From the NCBI RefSeq assembly GCF_011326735.1, contig NZ_JAANCN010000010.1, positions 1 through 64,000 of the forward strand: a DNA stretch of 64,000 bases. The letters are read 5' to 3'. Of this stretch, positions 33,994 to 42,222 are shown one piece after another (positions within the stretch are counted from its first letter, which is position 1; each line of letters starts with the position of its first letter). This DNA is from Phycicoccus endophyticus. Its GTDB lineage: Bacteria; Actinomycetota; Actinomycetes; Actinomycetales; Dermatophilaceae. The notes below the pieces were generated by a model. The model did not search any database, was not told the origin of the DNA, and saw only the letters and a list, made by a program, of their open reading frames with translations. A program made the translations under genes and the position numbers.

Positions 33994-35631
33994 GTGACCG
34001 ACCGCGAGCGAGACCTCACCCCGCCGGCACCGCTCGGCCTGGGACGTACCCGGTCCGGGCCGGTGCGCAGCCAACGCCCGGTCTACGTCGACCTCCTCCC
34101 GCCGTGCAACGCCGGCTGCCCCGCCGGCGAGAACATCCAGGCCTGGCTCGGCCTCGTGCGGGACGGCCGCGACGAGGATGCCTGGCGGCAGCTGACGGCC
34201 GACAACCCCTTCCCCGCGGTCCACGGACGCGTCTGCTACCACCCGTGCGAGAGCGTCTGCAACCGTGGCGAGCTCGACGGGGCGGTCTCGGTGCACGCCG
34301 TGGAGCGCTACCTCGGCGACCTCGCCGTCGAGCGCGGGTGGCGCTTCCCCGCGCCGGCCGTGCGCACCGGACGCCGCGTCCTCGTTGTCGGCTCCGGCCC
34401 GAGCGGGCTGTCGGCGGCCTACCACCTGGCGCGGCTCGGGCACGACGTCGTCGTGCGCGACCACGGCGAGCAGCCCGGCGGGATGATGCGCTACGGGATC
34501 CCCGCCTACCGCCTGCCCCGCGAGGTGCTCGACGCCGAGGTCGCCCGGCTGGCCGACCTCGGCGTCGTCCTCGAGCAGGGCCATCGCGTCGAGGACCTCG
34601 AGGCCGAGCGGCGCGCGGGCGGGTTCGACGCGGTCTTCGTCGCCGTGGGCGCGCACCTCTCCCGCCGGGTCGACATCCCCAACCAGGACGCGGGCCGGGT
34701 CCTCGACGCCGTCTCCTTCCTGCGCGGGGTCGCCTCGGGCGAGCAGGAGGCCCTCACCGGACGGGTGGCGGTCTACGGCGGCGGCAACACGGCCTTCGAC
34801 GCGGCCCGCGTCGCCCGGCGGCTCGGAGCGCAGGACACGGTCATCGTCTACCGCCGCACCCGCGAGCAGATGCCCGCCCACGCGGAGGAGGCGCTCGACG
34901 CGGAGGAGGAGGGGATCCGGGTCAGCTGGCTGCGGACCATCGCCTCGATGGGCGAGGGCGACCTCACCGTCGAGGTCCAGGAGCTCGACGACGACGGCCG
35001 CCCGCACGGCACCGGCCGGTTCGAGACGCTCGCCGCCGACACCGTCATCCTCGCGGTCGGCCAGGACAGCGACACCGGCTTCCTGCGGCGGGTGCCCGGT
35101 GTGACCTTCGACCGGGACGTCGTCGTCGTCTCGCCGGACACCCTGATGACGGGGGCGCCCGGGATCTTCGCCGGCGGCGACGCCGTCCCGAGCGAGCGCA
35201 CCGTCACCGTCGGGGTCGGGCACGGCAAGAAGGCGGCCCGCAGCATCGACGCCTGGCTGCGTGGTGAGCCGCTCGAGCGCGCGCCCAAACACCCCCGCGC
35301 CGACCTCGACCTGCTCCACCTGTGGTACTTCGGCCTGCACGAACGCCGCCGCCAGCCCGCGCTCGACCCGGGCGAGCGGGTGCAGGGGTTCGCCGAGGTG
35401 CTCGCCGGCCTCGGCCCCGAGCAGGCCCGGTTCGAGGCCGGGCGGTGCCTGTCGTGCGGCAACTGCTTCGAGTGCGACGGCTGCCTCGGCTCCTGCCCCG
35501 AGGGCGCCGTCGTCAAGCTGGGCCCGGGGCTGCGCTACGCGTTCGACGACGACCGCTGCACCGGCTGCGGCACGTGCGCGCGCCAGTGCCCCGTGCACGC
35601 CATCGAGCTGGTCCCGGAGGTGCAGGCCTGA
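33994..35631 (+). CDS. GltD-like Fe-S flavoprotein with C-terminal ferredoxin domain
   Basis: This 545-residue protein resembles the glutamate synthase small subunit and the N-terminal half of dihydropyrimidine dehydrogenase. An N-terminal Fe-S region (C38, C42, C81, C85, C89) is followed by an FAD motif (VVGSGPSGLSAA near 130) and a NAD(P)H motif (YGGGNTAFDAA near 265). The C-terminus adds two [4Fe-4S] motifs (cysteines from C485 and C522). It should move electrons between NAD(P)H and ferredoxin-like carriers. GTG follows AGGAGG by seven bases. Its stop overlaps the NifJ start by one base, and a true glutamate synthase large subunit is not adjacent, so it most likely serves the pyruvate oxidoreductase. 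Confidence 0.85.
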   Translation: MTDRERDLTPPAPLGLGRTRSGPVRSQRPVYVDLLPPCNAGCPAGENIQAWLGLVRDGRDEDAWRQLTADNPFPAVHGRVCYHPCESVCNRGELDGAVSVHAVERYLGDLAVERGWRFPAPAVRTGRRVLVVGSGPSGLSAAYHLARLGHDVVVRDHGEQPGGMMRYGIPAYRLPREVLDAEVARLADLGVVLEQGHRVEDLEAERRAGGFDAVFVAVGAHLSRRVDIPNQDAGRVLDAVSFLRGVASGEQEALTGRVAVYGGGNTAFDAARVARRLGAQDTVIVYRRTREQMPAHAEEALDAEEEGIRVSWLRTIASMGEGDLTVEVQELDDDGRPHGTGRFETLAADTVILAVGQDSDTGFLRRVPGVTFDRDVVVVSPDTLMTGAPGIFAGGDAVPSERTVTVGVGHGKKAARSIDAWLRGEPLERAPKHPRADLDLLHLWYFGLHERRRQPALDPGERVQGFAEVLAGLGPEQARFEAGRCLSCGNCFECDGCLGSCPEGAVVKLGPGLRYAFDDDRCTGCGTCARQCPVHAIELVPEVQA

Positions 35632-38600
35632 TGCGCGCGACCGTCGACGGCAACGAGGCCGCGGTCGACACCGCCTACCGGCTGACCGAGCTGTGCGCCA
35701 TCTACCCGATCACGCCGTCCTCGACGATGGCCGAGCTCGCCGACGAGTGGTCCAGCCACGGCCGGGCCAACGTGTGGGGGACCGTGCCGTCGGTCGTCGA
35801 GATGCAGAGCGAGGGAGGGGCCGCCGGCGCCATGCACGGCGCCCTGCAGGGCGGGGCGCTCGCGACGACGTTCACCGCCTCGCAGGGGCTGCTGCTCATG
35901 GTCCCGAACATGTACAAGATCGCCGGTGAGCTGACCTCCACCGTCTTCCACGTCGCCGCCCGCTCCCTGGCCGCGCAGGGGCTGTCGATCTTCGGGGACC
36001 ACTCCGACGTCATGGCCGTGCGCCAGACGGGCTTCGCGCTGCTCTCCTCGGCGTCGGTGCAGGAGGCGCACGACCTGGCCCTCGTCGCGACGGCGGCCAC
36101 CCTGCGCACCCGGGTGCCCTTCGTGCACTTCTTCGACGGCTTCCGCACCTCGCACGAGCTGAACACCATCGAGCTGCTCCCGGACGACGTGCTGCGGGCC
36201 CTCGTGCCCGAGGAGCTGGTGCAGGCGCACCGGCTGCGGGCGATGAGCCCCGAGCGGCCCGCCGTGCGGGGCACCGCGCAGAACCCCGACGTGTACTTCC
36301 AGGCCCGGGAGACGGTCAACCCCTTCTACGCGAGCGTCCCCGCCGTCGTCCAGGAGACGATGGACGCGCTCGCCGCGCACACCGGCCGCCCGTACCGGGT
36401 CGTCGAGTACAGCGGCCACCCCGAGGCCGAGCGCGTGCTCGTCCTCATGGGCTCCGGTGCCCAGACCGCCCGCGAGACCGTCGCGCACCTCACCGCGCGG
36501 GGGGAGCGCGTGGGCGTCGTCCAGGTCCGGCTCTACCGGCCCTTCCCGGCGGCCGAGCTGATCGCCGCGCTCCCGCGCAGCGTGCGCTCCGTCGCGGTCC
36601 TGGACCGGACCAAGGAGCCGGGCTCGGAGGGCGAGCCGCTCTACCTCGACGTCGTCGCTGCACTCGCCGAGGCCCACGCCCGCGGCGAGCAGTCGGCGCT
36701 GCCCCGGGTCGTCGGGGGCCGCTACGGGCTCTCGTCCAAGGAGTTCACGCCGGGGATGGTCGCCGGGGTGCTCGGCGAGCTCACCCGCGAGCGGCCCCGG
36801 CCGCGCCTCACCGTCGGCATCCTCGACGACGTCGGCGGCACGAGCGTCGACTGGGACCCCGCCTTCGACATCGAGGAGCCGGAGACCTTCCGGGCGGTCT
36901 TCTTCGGGATCGGCTCCGACGGCACGGTCGGCGCGAACAAGAACACCATCAAGATCCTCGGCGCCGACCCGCACGTGCACGCCCAGGCCTACTTCGTCTA
37001 CGACTCCAAGAAGTCCGGCGGGCTGACCGTCTCGCACCTGCGCTTCGGCCCGCACGAGGTCCGGGCGCCCTACCTCGTCTCCCGGGCCCGCTTCGTCGGC
37101 TGCCACCACCTCGGGCTCCTGGACAAGGTCGACGTCCTCGGGGTCGCCGAGCCCGGGGCCACCCTCCTGCTCAACGCCCCCTACCCGGCGGACGAGGTGT
37201 GGGACCACCTGCCCGGCCCGGTCCAGCAGCGGATCCTCGAGGCACGGCTGCGCGTGTTCGTCGTCGACGCGACCGCGGTGGCCCGGGAGGCCGGGCTGCC
37301 GGGCCGCACGAACACCGTCCTGCAGACGTGCTTCTTCGCCGTCTCCGGGGTCCTGCCCCGCGACGAGGCGCTCGAGCGGGTCAAGGCGGCTATCCGGCAC
37401 ACCTACGGCCGTCGGGGCGAGGAGGTCGTCCGGCGCAACGAGGCCGCCGTCGACGCGACCCTCGCGGCCCTGCACGAGGTCACCGTCCCTGGTCGGCGCG
37501 CCGAGGGCCACCCGTTGCCCCCGCCCGTACCGCCGGACGCGCCGGAGTTCGTCCGCCGGGTCACCGGCGAGATGATGGCCGGCCGGGGCGACGCGCTGCC
37601 GGTGAGCGCCCTGCCGGTCGACGGCACCTTCCCCAGCGGCACGACCGCCTACGAGAAGCGCCGGATCTCCGACCTCGTCGCGCAGTGGGACCCGCAGACC
37701 TGTATCCAGTGCGGCACGTGCAGCTTCGTGTGCCCGCACAGCGTCATCCGCTCGAGGTTCTACCCGGCCGAGGCGCTCGAGGGCGCCCCCGAGGAGTTCC
37801 GGTCGGCGCCCCTGGTCGCCGCGGGCCTGCCGGGCTCGCGCTACACCCTGCAGGTCTACGCCGAGGACTGCACCGGCTGCGGCCTGTGCGTCGAGGCCTG
37901 CCCGGTCAGCCCGCCCGGCGCGCCCGAGCGCAAGGCGGTCAACCTCGCGCCCCTGGAGCCGGTGCTCGACGCCGAGCGCGAGAACGTCGGCTTCTTCGAG
38001 ACCCTGCCGCTCAACGACCGTTCCCGGGTGGACTTCGGGACGGTGCGCGGCGCCCAGTTCCTCCAGCCGCTCTTCGAGTTCTCCGGCGCCTGTGCCGGCT
38101 GCGGCGAGACGCCCTACCTGAAGCTGCTCACCCAGCTCTTCGGTGACCGGCTCACCGTCGCCAACGCCACCGGCTGCTCCTCGATCTACGGCGGCAACCT
38201 GCCCACCACGCCGTGGGCCGCCAACGCCCAGGGGCGGGGACCGGCCTGGTCCAACAGCCTCTTCGAGGACAACGCCGAGTTCGGGCTCGGGCTGCGGCTC
38301 GCGGCCGACCTGCACACGGCGATGGCCCGGGAGCGGCTCGGCGCGCTGCGCGAGGAGGTGGGGCCCGAGCTCGTCGACGCCGTTCTCGACGCCGGGCAGA
38401 TCCGCGAGTGGGAGCTCGAGGAGCAGCGGGCCCGGGTCGCCGAGGTGGCCCGCCGGCTCGACGGCATGCCCGGCCCGCTGGCGGCCGACCTGCGCAGCGT
38501 CGCGGACCACCTGCTGCGCCGCACCGTGTGGATCGTCGGCGGCGACGGCTGGGCCTACGACATCGGCTCCGGCGGCCTGGACCACGTGCTCGCGAGCGGG

Positions 38601-39200
38601 CGCAACGTCAACGTCCTCGTCCTCGACACCGAGGTCTACTCCAACACCGGCGGGCAGTCCTCGAAGTCGACACCCATCGGCGCCGTCGCCAAGTTCGCGG
38701 CCGCCGGGAAGACGACGCCGAAGAAGGACCTCGCGCTGCAGGCCATCGCCTACGGCAACGTCTACGTCGCCCGGGTCGCGATGGGTGCCGACCCGCACCA
38801 GACGCTCACCGCGTTCCGGGAGGCCGAGGCCTACGACGGGCCCTCGCTCGTCATCGCCTACAGCCACTGCATCGCCCACGGCATCGAGATGAGCGCCGGG
38901 CTCGACCAGCAGCACCTCGCCGTCGCCTCCGGGCACTGGCCCCTCGTGCGGTACGACCCGGCGGTGCGGGCACGCGGGGGCAACCCCTTCCAGCTGGACT
39001 CCCCCCGGCCCCGGGTGCCGCTCGGCGACTACCTGTACAACGAGCTGCGCTACCGGATGGTGCGCAACGCCGACCCGGCCGAGGCCGAGCGCCTCCTCGG
39101 GCTGGCCCAGGCGGCGGTCGACCAGCGCTGGCAGACCTACGAGGAGATGGCCACCCGCGGCGCCGAGCGCTTCCCGGCCGACGCGAGGAGGACCCGGTGA
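35631..39200 (+). CDS. nifJ: Pyruvate:ferredoxin (flavodoxin) oxidoreductase
   Basis: This 1189-residue single-chain enzyme oxidises pyruvate with CoA to acetyl-CoA and CO2, reducing ferredoxin or flavodoxin. All domains are present: the N-terminal YPITPSSTMAE segment, the middle KEPGSEGEPLYLD region, two [4Fe-4S] motifs (CIQCGTCSFVCP from C691 and CTGCGLCVEACP from C747), the proximal cluster cysteines (ACAGCGE, near C821) and the thiamine site (GGDGW near 970 to NTGGQ near 1005). Length matches the usual 1170-1200. Such oxygen-sensitive enzymes are typical of anaerobes, so a fermentative or microaerobic lifestyle phase is suggested. It overlaps both neighbours, forming a tight three-gene operon. 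Confidence 0.94.
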   Translation: MRATVDGNEAAVDTAYRLTELCAIYPITPSSTMAELADEWSSHGRANVWGTVPSVVEMQSEGGAAGAMHGALQGGALATTFTASQGLLLMVPNMYKIAGELTSTVFHVAARSLAAQGLSIFGDHSDVMAVRQTGFALLSSASVQEAHDLALVATAATLRTRVPFVHFFDGFRTSHELNTIELLPDDVLRALVPEELVQAHRLRAMSPERPAVRGTAQNPDVYFQARETVNPFYASVPAVVQETMDALAAHTGRPYRVVEYSGHPEAERVLVLMGSGAQTARETVAHLTARGERVGVVQVRLYRPFPAAELIAALPRSVRSVAVLDRTKEPGSEGEPLYLDVVAALAEAHARGEQSALPRVVGGRYGLSSKEFTPGMVAGVLGELTRERPRPRLTVGILDDVGGTSVDWDPAFDIEEPETFRAVFFGIGSDGTVGANKNTIKILGADPHVHAQAYFVYDSKKSGGLTVSHLRFGPHEVRAPYLVSRARFVGCHHLGLLDKVDVLGVAEPGATLLLNAPYPADEVWDHLPGPVQQRILEARLRVFVVDATAVAREAGLPGRTNTVLQTCFFAVSGVLPRDEALERVKAAIRHTYGRRGEEVVRRNEAAVDATLAALHEVTVPGRRAEGHPLPPPVPPDAPEFVRRVTGEMMAGRGDALPVSALPVDGTFPSGTTAYEKRRISDLVAQWDPQTCIQCGTCSFVCPHSVIRSRFYPAEALEGAPEEFRSAPLVAAGLPGSRYTLQVYAEDCTGCGLCVEACPVSPPGAPERKAVNLAPLEPVLDAERENVGFFETLPLNDRSRVDFGTVRGAQFLQPLFEFSGACAGCGETPYLKLLTQLFGDRLTVANATGCSSIYGGNLPTTPWAANAQGRGPAWSNSLFEDNAEFGLGLRLAADLHTAMARERLGALREEVGPELVDAVLDAGQIREWELEEQRARVAEVARRLDGMPGPLAADLRSVADHLLRRTVWIVGGDGWAYDIGSGGLDHVLASGRNVNVLVLDTEVYSNTGGQSSKSTPIGAVAKFAAAGKTTPKKDLALQAIAYGNVYVARVAMGADPHQTLTAFREAEAYDGPSLVIAYSHCIAHGIEMSAGLDQQHLAVASGHWPLVRYDPAVRARGGNPFQLDSPRPRVPLGDYLYNELRYRMVRNADPAEAERLLGLAQAAVDQRWQTYEEMATRGAERFPADARRTR

Positions 39201-40243
39201 CCGACCTGTCGACCCGCTACCTCGGGATGACGCTGCGCTCCCCGCTCCTCGCCAGCTCCTCACCGGCGACCCTCGGCGTCGAGCGGGTCCGGGAGCTCGC
39301 CGACGCCGGGGTCGGGGCGGTCGTGCTGCCCTCGCTCTTCGAGGAGGAGGTGACCCGCGAGCAGCTGCGCGACCTCGCGCTCACCGAGGGCACCGAGCAC
39401 GGCGACGGCGAGGCGGCCTCGTACTTCCCCCGTGTCCCGAGCGCCGGGGGCGCCGAGGCCGGCGCCGCGTCGCGCCACCTGCGGCTCGTCGAGCAGTGCG
39501 CCGCCGCCGTCGACGTGCCGGTCATCGCCTCGCTCAACGGGAGCACTGCCGGGGGATGGACCGGTTTCGCCCGCCGGCTCGTCGACGCGGGCGCCGCGGC
39601 GGTCGAGCTCAACGTCTACCTCGTCCCCGGTGACCCGGCGAGCAGCGGTCGCGAGGTCGAGGACCTCCACGTCGAGGTGCTCGAGCGGGTGCGCGAGGTC
39701 CTCGAGGTCCCCGTCGCGGTCAAGCTGAGCCCGTACTTCAGCGCCACCGGGGAGATGGCCACCCGCCTGGACCGCGCCGGCGCGCACGCGCTCGTCCTCT
39801 TCAACCGCTTCCTCCAGCCCGACGTCGACCCGGACACGCTGCGGGTCACCACCGCCGTCGAGCTCTCCAGCCCCGCGGAGGCCCGGCTGGCGCGCACCTG
39901 GGTGGCCCTGCTGCACCGTCGGGTGCGGGCCGACCTCGCGGCGACCACCGGGGTGGAGAGCGCCCGGGACGTCGCCGCCTACCTGCTCGCCGGGGCGGAC
40001 GTCGTGATGACGGCGTCGGCGCTCGTGCGGCACGGCACCGGACACGCTGCGACCCTCCTGCAGGGCCTGACCCGGTGGATGGAGGAGCACGGCTTCGCGG
40101 ACCTCACGGCGGTGCGCGGGCGGCTCGCGGTCCCGACCGACGTCGACGCCTCCGCCCACGGCCGCGCCGGCTACGTCGCGGCGCTCGAGCGCGCCCGGCG
40201 AACCTACGGCGACCTCGCCGCGGTCCGTCAGCCGAGCACCTGA
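39197..40243 (+). CDS. Dihydroorotate dehydrogenase-like FMN protein
   Basis: This 348-residue TIM-barrel protein belongs to the dihydroorotate dehydrogenase/PreA superfamily but is not a biosynthetic PyrD. Family features are SPLLASSSPAT near the N-terminus, VELNVYLVPGDP, VKLSPYFS and LVLFNRFLQPD. It lacks the C-terminal ferredoxin domain of PreA. The GTG start overlaps the NifJ stop (GTGA). Proteins of this type are known to me as neighbours of pyruvate:ferredoxin oxidoreductases; their reaction is not established. With the GltD-like protein it resembles a split dihydropyrimidine dehydrogenase, which may mean a shared electron-transfer design. Its 3' end overlaps the convergent antiporter gene by 16 bp. 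Confidence 0.8.
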   Translation: MTDLSTRYLGMTLRSPLLASSSPATLGVERVRELADAGVGAVVLPSLFEEEVTREQLRDLALTEGTEHGDGEAASYFPRVPSAGGAEAGAASRHLRLVEQCAAAVDVPVIASLNGSTAGGWTGFARRLVDAGAAAVELNVYLVPGDPASSGREVEDLHVEVLERVREVLEVPVAVKLSPYFSATGEMATRLDRAGAHALVLFNRFLQPDVDPDTLRVTTAVELSSPAEARLARTWVALLHRRVRADLAATTGVESARDVAAYLLAGADVVMTASALVRHGTGHAATLLQGLTRWMEEHGFADLTAVRGRLAVPTDVDASAHGRAGYVAALERARRTYGDLAAVRQPST

Positions 40244-42120
40244 TCGACGAAGCACCACCGCCACGCCTCGCCCGGCTCGATCGAGCGCATCACCGGGTGG
40301 CCGGTCCGCTCGAAGTGGCGTGAGGCGTGCCGCCCGAGCGAGGAGTCGCAGCAGCCGACGTGCCCGCACGCGGTGCACGAGCGCAGGTGCACCCAGGTCA
40401 GCCCCTCCGCCCGGCACTCGGGGCAGCCGTCGGTCTCGCTCGGCGGGTGGGGTGCGGCGTCGTCGGCCAGGTGCTCGCAGGCGCCGGCGACCCGCGCCGG
40501 CGGGCGCAGCTCGGAGTCGCGCACGTCGGCGGTCTGGGTCGCGCTCGAGACCAGCGCCGTCTCCTCGGCGTCGAGCTGGCCGAGCACCCCGGTGAGCACC
40601 GCGTGGTCGACCCGGCCCTGCGAGCGGATGCGCAGCAGCTCGCGGCGCTCCTCGCGGATCATCTCGATGCGCAGCCGGGCCCGGGCCTCCGCGGGGCTCT
40701 CCCGGTCGCCGGGGCCGAGCGTGCCGAGCCGCTCCCAGCTGCGGTTGACCCGGTCGGCGGCCTGCTGACGGATGACCTCGACCACCGCCGGGTCGGCGCC
40801 GGGGTCGTCCTGGAGCATCCGCAGCCCGGCGCCGGTCGTGGCGCCGAGCACGGTCGCCTCCTGGAGGGCGTCCTCGCGTGGGTCCGGGCCCTGCACGCCG
40901 AGGAGACGGGCGAGCGCCGGCAGGGTCGTGCCCTGGAGCAGGAGCGTGCCGACCGTCACGACGAGCGCGACGAGGACGAGCTCGGGGCGCAGCGGCGTCT
41001 CCTCGGGCAGGGTGAGCGCGGCCGCGAGCGTGACGACCCCACGCATCCCGGCCCAGCCGCTGAGCAGGGACCAGCGCAGCACGGCCCGCCGCTCGCTCGT
41101 CCCCCGCAGGACCTGGACCACGCCCTGGCCGAACAGCCACAGCGGGCGCAGGACGAGCACGGTGAGCAGCACGGCCGCGGCGACGAGGACGGTGCGCCCC
41201 GTGCCGAGCTCGCCGGCCCGGGTGTCGGTGACGAGGCCGGAGACCTGCAGGCCGATGAGCAGGAACACGGCGTTCTCGAGGACGAAGGTGACGCTCGACC
41301 AGTTGGTGCGCTCGGCCAGCCTGGAGGGGGCGGACTGCAGCACCGGTGCCCGGTGGGCGAGCAGGAGGCCGGCGGTGACCACGGCGAGCACGCCGGAGGC
41401 GCCCACCGCCTCGGCCGGGGCGTAGGCGAGGAAGGGGGCGATGAAGGACAGCGCGGTGTCCGCCGGGACCTCGGTGAGGCGCCGGCGCAGCCAACCGACG
41501 ACGAGGTGGGCCACCACGCCGACCGCGACACCGCCGAGGGCCGCGAGGAGCAGGTCGAGGGCGACGGTCGCGGGGGTCACCTGTGCGAGCAGCCCGTCGG
41601 TGCCGTGCGCTGCGAGCCCGGCGGCGGCCAGGGCCGTGCGCAGCGAGACCAGGGCCGTGGCGTCGTTGAGCAGCGACTCTCCCTCGAGGACCGTCGTGAT
41701 CTTCCGCGGCAGCCCGATACGGCGCGCGACGGCGGTCGCCGCCACGGCGTCCGGGGGCGCGACGACGGCGCCGAGCGCGAAGGCGACCGCGAACGGCACC
41801 GGCAGCAGCCACCACGTGACCAGGCCCACACCGGCCGCGGTGAACAGGACGAGCCCCACCGAGAGGCTGAGGATCTTGGAGCGGTAGGCCCGGAAGTCCA
41901 CGAGCGAGCTCGTGATGGCCGCCGAGTACAGCAGCGGGGGCAGCAGCCCGTAGAGCGCGACCTCGGGGGAGAGGCGCACCTCGGGCATGCCGGGCAGCGC
42001 CGAGAGCACGGCGCCGACGACGAGCAGCGCCACGGGTGCGGGCACCCGGGCGGGCGCCGCGAGGCGGCTCACGATGATGACGACGAGGACGATGGCGACG
42101 ACGAGCTCGGCGGTCTCCAC
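40228..42120 (-). CDS. Na+/H+ antiporter fused to a UBP-type zinc finger
   Basis: This 630-residue protein starts as a CPA1/NhaP cation:proton antiporter of about twelve membrane helices (VVAPPDAVAATAV and LEGESLLNDATALV hold the ion-site aspartates). After the membrane part come a cytosolic helical region and, from about residue 548, a complete UBP-type zinc finger with ligands at C548, H550, C566, C569, C582, C585 and further Cys/His to H608. Eukaryotic fingers of this type bind the ubiquitin C-terminus. In bacteria the role is unknown; it could sense a free C-terminal peptide or act structurally. Fusions like this occur in other actinobacteria as far as I recall. The start is GTG. Confidence 0.88.
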   Translation of the reverse strand: METAELVVAIVLVVIIVSRLAAPARVPAPVALLVVGAVLSALPGMPEVRLSPEVALYGLLPPLLYSAAITSSLVDFRAYRSKILSLSVGLVLFTAAGVGLVTWWLLPVPFAVAFALGAVVAPPDAVAATAVARRIGLPRKITTVLEGESLLNDATALVSLRTALAAAGLAAHGTDGLLAQVTPATVALDLLLAALGGVAVGVVAHLVVGWLRRRLTEVPADTALSFIAPFLAYAPAEAVGASGVLAVVTAGLLLAHRAPVLQSAPSRLAERTNWSSVTFVLENAVFLLIGLQVSGLVTDTRAGELGTGRTVLVAAAVLLTVLVLRPLWLFGQGVVQVLRGTSERRAVLRWSLLSGWAGMRGVVTLAAALTLPEETPLRPELVLVALVVTVGTLLLQGTTLPALARLLGVQGPDPREDALQEATVLGATTGAGLRMLQDDPGADPAVVEVIRQQAADRVNRSWERLGTLGPGDRESPAEARARLRIEMIREERRELLRIRSQGRVDHAVLTGVLGQLDAEETALVSSATQTADVRDSELRPPARVAGACEHLADDAAPHPPSETDGCPECRAEGLTWVHLRSCTACGHVGCCDSSLGRHASRHFERTGHPVMRSIEPGEAWRWCFVDQVLG

Positions 42121-42222
42121 GGGAGGATTCTCACCCCTGCGAGCGGGTGCGAGGGCCCCGGGCGCCCGGCGGCCCCGTGCGGACCGGTGCGGGGGCGGGC
42201 GTGGCGGGGCCGGCGGCGCCCG

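Noticed and set aside
33994-35631. Glutamate synthase small subunit (gltD)
   Set aside because: No large subunit is adjacent, the protein has an additional C-terminal two-cluster ferredoxin domain, and it is coupled to nifJ.
35535-39263. 1242-residue minus-strand open frame opposite nifJ
   Set aside because: The plus strand encodes a complete, motif-rich pyruvate:ferredoxin oxidoreductase; the opposite frame has no recognisable domain.
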